From contig JAKBBP010000002.1 of NCBI GenBank assembly GCA_021808445.1, forward strand, positions 62,001 through 126,000: a stretch of 64,000 bases of DNA. Reading direction: 5' to 3'. A program made the position numbers and the translations under genes. This document shows positions 47,740 to 54,387 of the stretch, piece after piece. Numbering within the stretch: position 1 is the first letter of the stretch; each line of letters opens with the position of its first letter. The stretch is from Pseudomonadota bacterium (lineage in GTDB: Bacteria > Pseudomonadota > Gammaproteobacteria > Burkholderiales > Burkholderiaceae_C). A model generated the notes under the pieces. That model had not been told where the DNA came from. It was given only the letters and a program-made list of their open reading frames with translations, and ran no database searches.

Positions 47740-47752
47740 GCACAATACTGCA
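47740..47752. promoter_or_regulatory. Operator-like repeat, right copy, candidate BoxR site
   Basis: GCACAATACTGCA mirrors the left copy at 11 of 13 positions with 37 bp between them. It falls on the predicted transcript start of the rightward promoter, a position suited to repression. Confidence 0.5.
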
Positions 47753-47800
47753 TATTCGTCCTTCCCACAACCACGGATGCGCCATCCCGGAGTTCGCGCA

Positions 47801-48271
47801 ATGTCCTGCCTGTCTGAGCTACATCAAGCCGTGGCCGAGCTGACCGCGGCCATTTCGAGTCAGCCTCTGGATGAGGCCCTGCAGCATCGGCTCAACTCCG
47901 AGTTCGGCGTAGAGAGCCAGGTGGTGAAGCGCATTCGCGCGGCCTGCGATCAGGGGGTGGCCGAAGGTCTGCTTTGCCAGCGCGAGGCCGGGGGCATTCG
48001 CTATGGCAGGGTGTTCAAGCCCGGGCCGGAGCTGCAGGGCTTTTCGGTGGATGTGGTGGACATGCAAGAAATTGCAGGCCCCCATCACAGGCACCCTTCC
48101 GGGGAAATCGACCTGGTCATGCCCCTGGACCCGCAGGCACGCTTCGACGGGCAGGGTGCGGGCTGGGTGGTGTACGGCCCCGGCAGCGCCCACCGGCCGA
48201 CGGTGCGGGGAGGACGCGCACGCATCCTGTATTTGCTCCCGCAGGGCCTGATCGAATTCTCGCCGGGCTGA
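47801..48271 (+). CDS. DUF4863 / 4-hydroxylaminobenzoate lyase (PnbB)-like cupin protein
   Basis: A 156-residue protein of the family that includes 4-hydroxylaminobenzoate lyase (PnbB), which makes protocatechuate from 4-hydroxylaminobenzoate. Homologues also occur beside box genes, where their role is unclear. The C-terminal half has a cupin-like metal site: HHRHPSGEIDLVM (His-x-His-x3-Glu) and YGPGSAHRPTV (second histidine). The N-terminal half is helical. The ATG at 47801 has GGAG 8 nt upstream; an in-frame ATG at 47777 has none. It is divergent from boxR, so the aromatic link is contextual. I am sure of the family, less so of the reaction here. Confidence 0.7.
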   Translation: MSCLSELHQAVAELTAAISSQPLDEALQHRLNSEFGVESQVVKRIRAACDQGVAEGLLCQREAGGIRYGRVFKPGPELQGFSVDVVDMQEIAGPHHRHPSGEIDLVMPLDPQARFDGQGAGWVVYGPGSAHRPTVRGGRARILYLLPQGLIEFSPG

Positions 48272-48337
48272 GACCGGCTGGTCGCAGGCTATAGTGCTTC
48301 GTTGGCGGCGCAGGGAAAGCGCCGCGGGAAACGCTAC

Positions 48338-48844
48338 ATGCCCAGCTTCTGGACCCTCTGGACCCTCTGGACCCCTGTTCGCCGCAACCTGGCAGTTGCC
48401 TGCGCGCTGCTGCTGCTCGGCGCCACGCCGGCGCTGGCCGCGCTCGGCGGTCCGCTGGCCGCCGCGTCCGCCGACGGCAGCCCGAGTCTTTCGGCGCGCA
48501 GCCTGCGCGCAGGGACCGCCGCGGGCCTGGGCGGGGCCACGGTGATCACGGCCTCCGGGGTGACCGTGCACGAATACGCCGGCCCCGACGGCACGGTGTT
48601 CGCGCTGAGCTGGTCGGGCCCCACGGTGCCGGACCTGCAACGCCTGTACGGCAGCTATTTCCCCAGCTACGTCGCGGGGCGCGGCACTCCCGGCCCTGGA
48701 GCCTATCGCGCGCCGGTACGGGTGCGCGGCCCGCAACTCGTGGCCCATGCCTGGGGACATATGCGGGATTACGCGGGTTCGGCCTACGTGCCCGCGCTGG
48801 TCCCGCCTGGCGTGGACCTGGCCGCGCTGGGGGTGCAGCCATGA
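48338..48844 (+). CDS. DUF2844 exported protein, copy 1
   Basis: A 168-residue protein of the DUF2844 family, function unknown. The N-terminus is a signal peptide with a WTLWTLWT stretch encoded by a 9-bp tandem repeat, then a hydrophobic run ending ATPALAALGGP. The mature part contains GVTVHEYAGPDGTVFALSWSGP, RLYGSYFPSY and VRGPQLVAHAWGHM, the family core, and ends with LVPPGVDLAALGV. The ATG at 48338 has GGGAA upstream; an in-frame TTG at 48302 is less likely. Its stop overlaps the DUF3443 start by 4 bp. A TATAGTG element lies 48 bp upstream. Confidence 0.8.
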   Translation: MPSFWTLWTLWTPVRRNLAVACALLLLGATPALAALGGPLAAASADGSPSLSARSLRAGTAAGLGGATVITASGVTVHEYAGPDGTVFALSWSGPTVPDLQRLYGSYFPSYVAGRGTPGPGAYRAPVRVRGPQLVAHAWGHMRDYAGSAYVPALVPPGVDLAALGVQP

Positions 48845-50034
48845 GGGCCTTGCGCGCGATGCGCCTCGTGGCGGCTGCCTGGCTGGGCCTGGCGCTGGGA
48901 GCCTGTGGTGGTGGCGGTTCCGGCACGACGACCCCGGTGGTGCCGGCGGTGGCGGCCAACCAGTTGCTGGTGACCATCGAGCAGAATCCCGCGATTGCCC
49001 CCTCGGCCAACGTCACCGCGAACATTCCCTACGTCACGGTCACGGTGTGCAACCTGTCGAATCAGTGTGCCACCGTGGACCACGTGGTGCTGGACACCGG
49101 CTCCTACGGCCTGCGCGTACTGCAGGGCGCGCTGGGCGGGCTGAGCCTGCCGGTGGACACGGCCACCGGTGGCACCCAGCTGGCCGAGTGCGCCCATTTC
49201 CTCGACGGCCACATCTGGGGAGCCGTCAGCCATGCGAACCTGCGGCTGGCCGGCGAGACCACGAGTTCCCTGCCCATCCAGGTCATCGGGGCCTCCACGC
49301 TCCCGGCCGCTCCCGCCGACTGTGCCAGCGCGGGCAGCGACGTCGGAAGCCTGCAGGCCCTGGGGGGCAATGGCCTGCTCGGAGTCGGGCAGTTCATCGC
49401 CGACGGCCAAGTCTACTACGGCTGTACCGCCAGCAGCTGCACGCGCCTGAGCCTGCCGCCGGCCAGTGCCCAGGTGTCCAATCCCGTGCCCTTCGTGAAC
49501 AGCGCCGACAACAACGGCATCGTGCTGCAGATGCCCGCGATCCCCGCCTCGGGCGCGGCTGCCACCTACGGGGTCCTGAGCCTGGGCGCGGGTACGCAGG
49601 CGGACAACGCACTGAGCGGCTACACGGCACTGGCGGCCGACTCGGGAGGCGACATCACGGTCACCGTGCAGGGCGTGGCCTACCCGGGCTCCTTCCTGGA
49701 CAGTGGCTCGAACTTCAGCTTCGCCTACCTCAGCGGAGTGGCCACGGATGCCAACGGCAACTACACGCCGGCCTCGCTGCTGAACCTGCCCATCACGCTG
49801 AGTACGTCCAGCGGAGCCACCCCGCCGGGCGCGCTGAACGCCCAGATGTACGTGGGGGATTATTCGAGCATGGATTTCTCGCGCTACGTGGCGTTCAACG
49901 ACCTTGCGGCCCAGGTGCCTTCCACCAGCCCGGTGGATCTGGGTCTGCCGTTTTTCTACGGCCGCAGCGTGGCCTATGTGATCCAGGGCATGAGCAGCCC
50001 CTTGGGCTACGGACCTCTGTACGCGCTGCGCTGA
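48841..50034 (+). CDS. DUF3443 lipoprotein with two aspartic-protease-like motifs
   Basis: A 397-residue protein of the DUF3443 family, function unknown. The signal peptide ends in a lipobox, LALGACGGG, so the protein is probably a lipoprotein anchored by Cys21. Two motifs stand out: VVLDTGSYGLRV (about residue 82) and GSFLDSGSNFSF (about residue 285). They resemble the two D-T/S-G active-site loops of pepsin-type aspartic proteases, one per lobe. This similarity is my reading, not a proven activity. The gene overlaps the first DUF2844 gene (ATGA) and is followed by a second one, an arrangement common in Burkholderiales. Confidence 0.8.
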   Translation: MRALRAMRLVAAAWLGLALGACGGGGSGTTTPVVPAVAANQLLVTIEQNPAIAPSANVTANIPYVTVTVCNLSNQCATVDHVVLDTGSYGLRVLQGALGGLSLPVDTATGGTQLAECAHFLDGHIWGAVSHANLRLAGETTSSLPIQVIGASTLPAAPADCASAGSDVGSLQALGGNGLLGVGQFIADGQVYYGCTASSCTRLSLPPASAQVSNPVPFVNSADNNGIVLQMPAIPASGAAATYGVLSLGAGTQADNALSGYTALAADSGGDITVTVQGVAYPGSFLDSGSNFSFAYLSGVATDANGNYTPASLLNLPITLSTSSGATPPGALNAQMYVGDYSSMDFSRYVAFNDLAAQVPSTSPVDLGLPFFYGRSVAYVIQGMSSPLGYGPLYALR

Positions 50035-50162
50035 GCCGCCGGCGCGAGTGCGCGGTGAGCCCGGTGTTCAAGGCCCGTTGCCCCCGTGCACGGGCCATTC
50101 CCACGATCCTATAGTGGGTTCCGGGGGAGGGCCGGGCTGGACCGGCCTCGGCGAGGACATCC

Positions 50163-50675
50163 ATGAAAAGCGGACCCAAAGCCTTTGCGCCGGTGCGTCT
50201 GTCGGCACAGCAGCGCGTCGCGGCCGGCGCGCTGCTGTGGTCGCTGTGCGCGGGCTGGCCCGCCCACGCCGCGCTGGGGGAGAGCGCGTCCAGCGCACTG
50301 GACGACGGCCGGGTGTCCAGGCTGATGCACATGCTGCGCGCCGACGGCGGGCCGCGCGTGGCCGACACCACCGTGGTCACGCCCACGGGCGTGGTGGTGC
50401 ACGAGTACTCGGGACTGCTGGGCGTGGTGTTCGCCATCGCCTGGTCCGGCGACGCCGAGCCCGATCTGGGCCGCATGTTCGGCGCCTACTACCCGGTCTA
50501 CGAGGCCTGGCGCCGCGCGCATCCGATGCCGGAGCTGGACTCCGCGGTCCAGATGCGCAGCCGCCAGCTCGTCGCCCATGTGCGCAGCCGCGGGGGCGGT
50601 GGCTCGGGCTCGGCCTACCTGCCCACGCTGGTGCCCCTGGGCGTGGACCTGGCCGGCCTGGGGGTGCGGCCGTGA
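50163..50675 (+). CDS. DUF2844 exported protein, copy 2
   Basis: A 170-residue paralogue of the protein encoded at 48338. The signal peptide is longer and charged at the start, with a hydrophobic core AGALLWSLCAGW ending AHAALGE. The mature part has GVVVHEYSGLLGVVFAIAWSGD, RMFGAYYPVYEAW and MRSRQLVAHVRS, then ends LVPLGVDLAGLGVRP, nearly the same ending as copy 1. A TATAGTG element lies 53 bp upstream, as in copy 1. The two copies flank DUF3443, so all three may act together at the cell surface; no function is known. Confidence 0.78.
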   Translation: MKSGPKAFAPVRLSAQQRVAAGALLWSLCAGWPAHAALGESASSALDDGRVSRLMHMLRADGGPRVADTTVVTPTGVVVHEYSGLLGVVFAIAWSGDAEPDLGRMFGAYYPVYEAWRRAHPMPELDSAVQMRSRQLVAHVRSRGGGGSGSAYLPTLVPLGVDLAGLGVRP

Positions 50676-50688
50676 AGGCCGTGGCGTC

Positions 50689-51213
50689 TCAGGGGGCGGC
50701 CGGGGGCTCGCGCAGCGACAGCCGGCGCAGGGCGCGCGCCTGGGCCCTGGCCAGTACATGGCCCTGCGCGGCCGCGCGGTGCAGCCACATCAGCGCCAGG
50801 TCCGGATCGCGTGCCACCCCCAGGCCGCGCAGATGGCAGTGGCACAGCCAGTGCATGGCGTCGGCATGCTGCAATTGCGCGGCCTCCTGCAACAGGCTCA
50901 CCGCGCCGGGCGCGCGGCCTTCGTGCAGCAACTGGGTGCCCAGGCAGGCCAGCGCGTCGGCGTCTCCGGCATCGGCATCGAGCACCAGGCGCATCCATTG
51001 CTCGCGCGGGAGCTGGGTCTCTCCGTCGCACGGTGTCTGCGCGCCGAGGCCGTCGAGCATGTCCAGGACCTGTTCCAGCGCCACCAGCGCGCGCCCCGCG
51101 GCGTCACTGCCCACCAGGCGCAAGGTACCCTCGTCGCACCAGCGGCGCACCGTGCGCTCACTCCTGCCCAGCACCACCGAGGCCATGCGGCGGCTGCATG
51201 CATTGACTTCCAC
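50689..51213 (-). CDS. HTH plus Sel1-repeat protein of unknown function
   Basis: A 174-residue protein. Residues 9-55 look like a MerR/excisionase-type helix-turn-helix (RMASVVLGRSERTVRRWCDEG, key piece LGRSERTVRRW). Residues 70-160 contain Sel1-like helical repeats (DALACLGTQLLHEGRAPGAV and DAMHWLCHCHLRGLGV, each about 36 residues). The start is GTG at 51213, with a purine-rich GGGGGAG about 7 nt upstream; an ATG at 51186 is the alternative. It is divergent from the pilin genes, with the pilin sigma-54 promoter between, and converges on the second DUF2844 gene. I do not recognise an assigned role. Confidence 0.65.
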   Translation of the reverse strand: MEVNACSRRMASVVLGRSERTVRRWCDEGTLRLVGSDAAGRALVALEQVLDMLDGLGAQTPCDGETQLPREQWMRLVLDADAGDADALACLGTQLLHEGRAPGAVSLLQEAAQLQHADAMHWLCHCHLRGLGVARDPDLALMWLHRAAAQGHVLARAQARALRRLSLREPPAAP

Positions 51214-51245
51214 TTCCCGCTCCCCCCGCGTCCTCCTGGGCGCCG

Positions 51246-51300
51246 TGTCCAGGTATTTTGCCCTGACATGGGGTGTCGTGGCCAGCCTGCAGCCTGGACA
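51246..51300. promoter_or_regulatory. Cluster of TGTC boxes, candidate PilR sites
   Basis: TGTC occurs at 51246-51249 and 51274-51277 and its complement GACA at 51265-51268 and 51297-51300. PilR sites in Pseudomonas contain such TGTC cores. The cluster is about 120-175 bp upstream of the predicted sigma-54 transcript start, a fitting distance, but TGTC is short and can occur by chance. Confidence 0.35.
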
Positions 51301-51393
51301 CGGCCCGGATCCTGGCCGTGCCGGGGCATGGACAGCTCACGCGGGGATGCCGAAATGCTCCCGAAATGCGCGCTCACGGGGCTGGAGCGTGGC

Positions 51394-51409
51394 TGGCACG
51401 CCGCTTGCT
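51394..51409 (+). promoter_or_regulatory. Sigma-54 promoter for pilA
   Basis: TGGCACG-CCGC-TTGCT is a full match to TGGCACG-N4-TTGCW, with GG and GC at the required 12-bp offset. Pilin genes are classical sigma-54/PilR targets. Confidence 0.75.
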
Positions 51410-51528
51410 TGTCTAGGCTCGCCCCGGCAGGGGTTGACGTCGACCCGGCAGCGGCCGGTTTCGAACACCGGTGATGCACACGAGGCCAGCCGCTGGCCCG
51501 GCAAGTTTCAACAACCTAGGACCCGCAC

Positions 51529-51972
51529 ATGAAAAAGCAATTGCAACAAGGCTTCACGCTGATCGAACTGATGATCGTCGTGGCGATCATCGGCATTCTG
51601 GCCGCGATCGCGATCCCCGCCTACCAGAACTACACCATTCGCGCGCAAGTGTCGGAAGGCCTGTCGCTGGCTGACGGCGCGAAGACGGCGATGTCGGAGT
51701 TTTACACCAACCGAGGGACCTTCCCGACGAACAACTCTTCGGCTGGCTTGGCCAGCGCCGGCTCGATCCAGGGGAATTACGTTTCGAGCGTGTCGGTGAG
51801 CGGCGGCGTGATCACGATCACCTATGCTGGTCCGAAGGTCAACACCAAGATCAAGAACGACACATTGGAACTGTCGGCCATCACCTCGAATGCGGGCTCG
51901 ATCGCCTGGACTTGCAAGACCGGCACCAGCAGCGGTCTGGCGGCCCAGTACCTGCCGTCTTCCTGCACCTGA
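51529..51972 (+). CDS. pilA: Type IV pilin, copy 1
   Basis: A 147-residue prepilin. The class IVa leader MKKQLQQG is cut before [20 protein letters not shown] by the prepilin peptidase; Phe1 would be methylated and Glu5 is present. The C-terminal domain ends with a likely disulfide loop, Cys in AWTCKTG and Cys in LPSSCT. It is polymerised at the inner membrane into type IV pili for twitching, attachment or DNA uptake. The body of the gene is visibly less GC-rich than its neighbours. It sits 109 bp after a predicted sigma-54 start and is followed by an intrinsic terminator, then a second pilin. Confidence 0.93.
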   Translation: MKKQLQQGFTLIELMIVVAIIGILAAIAIPAYQNYTIRAQVSEGLSLADGAKTAMSEFYTNRGTFPTNNSSAGLASAGSIQGNYVSSVSVSGGVITITYAGPKVNTKIKNDTLELSAITSNAGSIAWTCKTGTSSGLAAQYLPSSCT

Positions 51973-51997
51973 TTCTCTCCAGAGTGTGATTCTTGAG

Positions 51998-52022
51998 AAC
52001 CCGCCGCAAGGCGGGTTTTTTC
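51998..52022 (+). terminator. Rho-independent terminator after pilA copy 1
   Basis: AACCCGCC and GGCGGGTT form a perfect 8-bp stem around GCAA, a stable tetraloop, followed by a run of T (52016-52021). It would uncouple most transcription of the first pilin from the second. Confidence 0.88.
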
Positions 52023-52063
52023 TAGGCCAGTCGTTAATCACCCATTTCGCAGAGGTTACAGCC

Positions 52064-52489
52064 ATGGGCCGGAAGTCCAAAGGTTTCACCCTGATCGAGT
52101 TGATGATCGTGGTGGCGATCATCGGCATCCTGGCGGCCATCGCGATCCCCGCCTACCAGACCTACACCATCCGCGCGCAGGTGGCCGAGGGCCTGAGCCT
52201 GTCCGACGGCTACAAGACGGTGCTGTGGGACTACTACGCGCAGCACGGCAGCTTCCCGACCAGCAACCAGTCGGCCGGGGCAGTCCCGCCCACGTCCATC
52301 CAGGGCAACTTCGTGCAGTCCGTGGATATCTCCCACGGGCTGATCACGGTGAAGTTCGGCAACAAGGCGAACAAGGCCATCTCGGGGGACACCCTGCTGC
52401 TGTCGGGCATCACCGCATCGGATTCGCTGCTCTGGACCTGCACGCGCGGCACCGTGCCAGTGCAGTACATGCCCACGTCCTGCACCTGA
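52064..52489 (+). CDS. Type IV pilin, copy 2
   Basis: A 141-residue prepilin with leader MGRKSKG and mature start [20 protein letters not shown], identical to copy 1 over the N-terminal helix through AIPAYQ. The globular part diverges (GYKTVLWDYYAQHGSFPT; SIQGNFVQSVDISH) but keeps the C-terminal cysteine pair (LWTCTRG and MPTSCT). AGAGG is about 8 nt before the ATG. It begins 92 bp after copy 1 and behind its terminator, so it is expressed by readthrough or by a promoter I cannot see. It could be a minor or alternative pilin. Confidence 0.9.
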   Translation: MGRKSKGFTLIELMIVVAIIGILAAIAIPAYQTYTIRAQVAEGLSLSDGYKTVLWDYYAQHGSFPTSNQSAGAVPPTSIQGNFVQSVDISHGLITVKFGNKANKAISGDTLLLSGITASDSLLWTCTRGTVPVQYMPTSCT

Positions 52490-52495
52490 GACCCC

Positions 52496-52514
52496 AGCCC
52501 CTCTTTCGGGGGCT
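52496..52514. terminator. Short hairpin between convergent genes
   Basis: AGCCCC and GGGGCT pair in a 6-bp stem, in the 26-bp gap between the second pilin and the convergent EAL gene. It could act as a weak bidirectional terminator; no long T-tract follows. Confidence 0.4.
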
Positions 52515-52515
52515 C

Positions 52516-54318
52516 TCAGCCGTAGCTCCGCCGGTCCACGAACAGCGCGTTGCCCGGCAGGCGCTTGGCGGCGCGCTTGAGTTCGGCCAGTACGTTGGCC
52601 ACCTCGCGGTGCGAGTCGAAATGTCCCGGGTTGACCATGAACGCCCCGATGGACAGCGTGGGCACCGGGAAGAACATCGCGTCGCCGCGCCGATTCTCCG
52701 ACCAGTAGCCTTTCTGCTCCAGCACCGCCGGCTCGAAGAATTGCGCCACCCCCTGCTCGAAGGCGCGCAGCACAGCCTGCAACTGCTGCTCCCACTGCTG
52801 CGAGCATGACAGCGCGACGAAATCGTCACCGCCAATATGGCCCAGGAACTGCTCGCCCGGAGGCAGGTGGCTGCGCAGCAGGTCGGCCAGCATGAGGATG
52901 ATCTCGTCGCCCATGCGGTAGCCGAACTTGTCGTTGAAGGGCTTGAAATGGTCGATGTCGGCGTAGGCGGCGGCGAACAGCCGATCCTCGTGCAGCCAGC
53001 GGTCGATGCAATCGTTGATGGGCACGTTGCCTGGCAGCAGGGTCAGCGGGTTGGCGTAGCGCGCCGCCTGCACCTGGAACTCGGTGACCAGGCGCAGCAG
53101 GTCACCCACCAGCAGCAGCCCCCGGTACTGGCCGCCCTCGGTGACCAGCACCCCCTCGGTGGCGTGCCGGTAGCTGGAATCGGCGATCAGGCTGCTGGCC
53201 TGCTGCAGGCTGCTCTTGGCGTCCAGGCGCAGCACGTCGCTGCTCATCACCAGGGTACAGGGCTTGTTGCCGAACAGGTCGCGCACATGGGGGCGGAACA
53301 GCCGGTCGGCGACCACGTAGCGGTTGATGATGCCCAGCGCCTGGCCCTGTCCGTCGACGATGGGCACCGAGGTCAGGTCCGGGTCCTGCTCCAGCATGCG
53401 CAGCACGTGGTCCAGCTTGACCTGCGGCTGCACCGGAACGATGGGGCGCGCCAGACCCAGCACCGACTGCTCGATGCTGCCGCGGCTGGCCAGCGCATGC
53501 AGCGCCGGTTGCGGGTTGCCCAGCACCTCGCGGGTGTGCGCCGCGGGTTCGGTGGCGGGGTGCGGCTGGGGTCGGGCGATGAAAAATCCCTGGGCCATGC
53601 TGACCCCGATCTCGCGCAGCGTGAGCAGGTCGCGCTCGGATTCCACGCCCTCGGCCACCACCACCGACTGGCTGGCCTCGGCCAGCAGCAACATGGAGCG
53701 CAGGAAGGCCGCCTTGAAGGGGTCGTTCGCCAGGTCGGCGGTGTAGCTGCGATCCACCTTCAGGTAGCGCGGGCGCAGGCGCTTCCACAGCGCGAAACGA
53801 CCGAAGCCCTGGCCCAGGTCGTCCAGCGCCAGGCCGTAGCCCAGGTCGCGCAGGAAGCGCGCCGCGCTGAAGGCCTGGGTGTCCTCGGCCAGGGAGTCCG
53901 ACTCCAGCAATTCCAGCACCAGGCGTGAGGGTGCCAGACCCTGTTCCTGCAGCCAGCGCAGCGTGGATTCCCGCGCGAACCAGCCCGAGTCGAACAGCGC
54001 CTCGGTGACGTTGAGGAACAGGTGCCCCGGCAGCGAGGCCGCCGCGAAGGCCTCGATGCTGGTCTGTACGCACAGGCGGTCGAACTCGGCCACGCGGCCG
54101 CTGGCGCGGGCGCAGTCGAACAGGTGGTCGGGACGCTCCAGCGGGCTGCCCGCGGGGCCTCGGATCAGGGCTTCGAATCCGTGGAAACTGCGGTTGCGCA
54201 GGTCGAGAACCGGCTGAAACACCGTGTTCAGCAGTTGGCCGTCCAGGATGGCCTGAAAGCTCGCGTGGCGATCCGCCTGGGCGTCAGCAGGGTGCGAGGG
54301 CAGGGCGATGGCGGCCAT
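52516..54318 (-). CDS. EAL-CBS-GGDEF protein with degenerate GGDDF site
   Basis: A 600-residue cytoplasmic protein. The EAL domain (about 25-265) has Glu49 in FEALIRG, FLNVTEALF, LVLELLESD, ALDDLGQGFG, YLKVDRSY and VVAEGVES, so the phosphodiesterase site looks complete. CBS-like repeats follow (about 290-420), with SVPIVDGQGQALGIINR and ATEGVLVTEGGQYRG. The C-terminal GGDEF domain has GGDDF at residues 496-500 instead of GGDEF and no RxxD inhibitory site, so cyclase activity is doubtful. It may be a cyclic-di-GMP phosphodiesterase tuned by a nucleotide-binding CBS pair. The location next to the pilin genes suggests control of pili or surface motility; this is inference. Confidence 0.88.
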   Translation of the reverse strand: MAAIALPSHPADAQADRHASFQAILDGQLLNTVFQPVLDLRNRSFHGFEALIRGPAGSPLERPDHLFDCARASGRVAEFDRLCVQTSIEAFAAASLPGHLFLNVTEALFDSGWFARESTLRWLQEQGLAPSRLVLELLESDSLAEDTQAFSAARFLRDLGYGLALDDLGQGFGRFALWKRLRPRYLKVDRSYTADLANDPFKAAFLRSMLLLAEASQSVVVAEGVESERDLLTLREIGVSMAQGFFIARPQPHPATEPAAHTREVLGNPQPALHALASRGSIEQSVLGLARPIVPVQPQVKLDHVLRMLEQDPDLTSVPIVDGQGQALGIINRYVVADRLFRPHVRDLFGNKPCTLVMSSDVLRLDAKSSLQQASSLIADSSYRHATEGVLVTEGGQYRGLLLVGDLLRLVTEFQVQAARYANPLTLLPGNVPINDCIDRWLHEDRLFAAAYADIDHFKPFNDKFGYRMGDEIILMLADLLRSHLPPGEQFLGHIGGDDFVALSCSQQWEQQLQAVLRAFEQGVAQFFEPAVLEQKGYWSENRRGDAMFFPVPTLSIGAFMVNPGHFDSHREVANVLAELKRAAKRLPGNALFVDRRSYG

Positions 54319-54387
54319 GGCGGCATGAGGGGATTTGTCGTCGATGGTCGTTGCATTTCATGACAGGGTGGTGACACGATCCCCGGG

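Larger units (their letters stand above)
51214..51528. other. Upstream region of the pilin genes
   Basis: The 315 bp between the HTH/Sel1 gene and pilA hold no gene I can support. They contain a sigma-54 promoter match at 51394, four TGTC/GACA boxes (51246-51300) and the pilA leader of about 109 nt (predicted transcript start near 51420). Confidence 0.6.
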
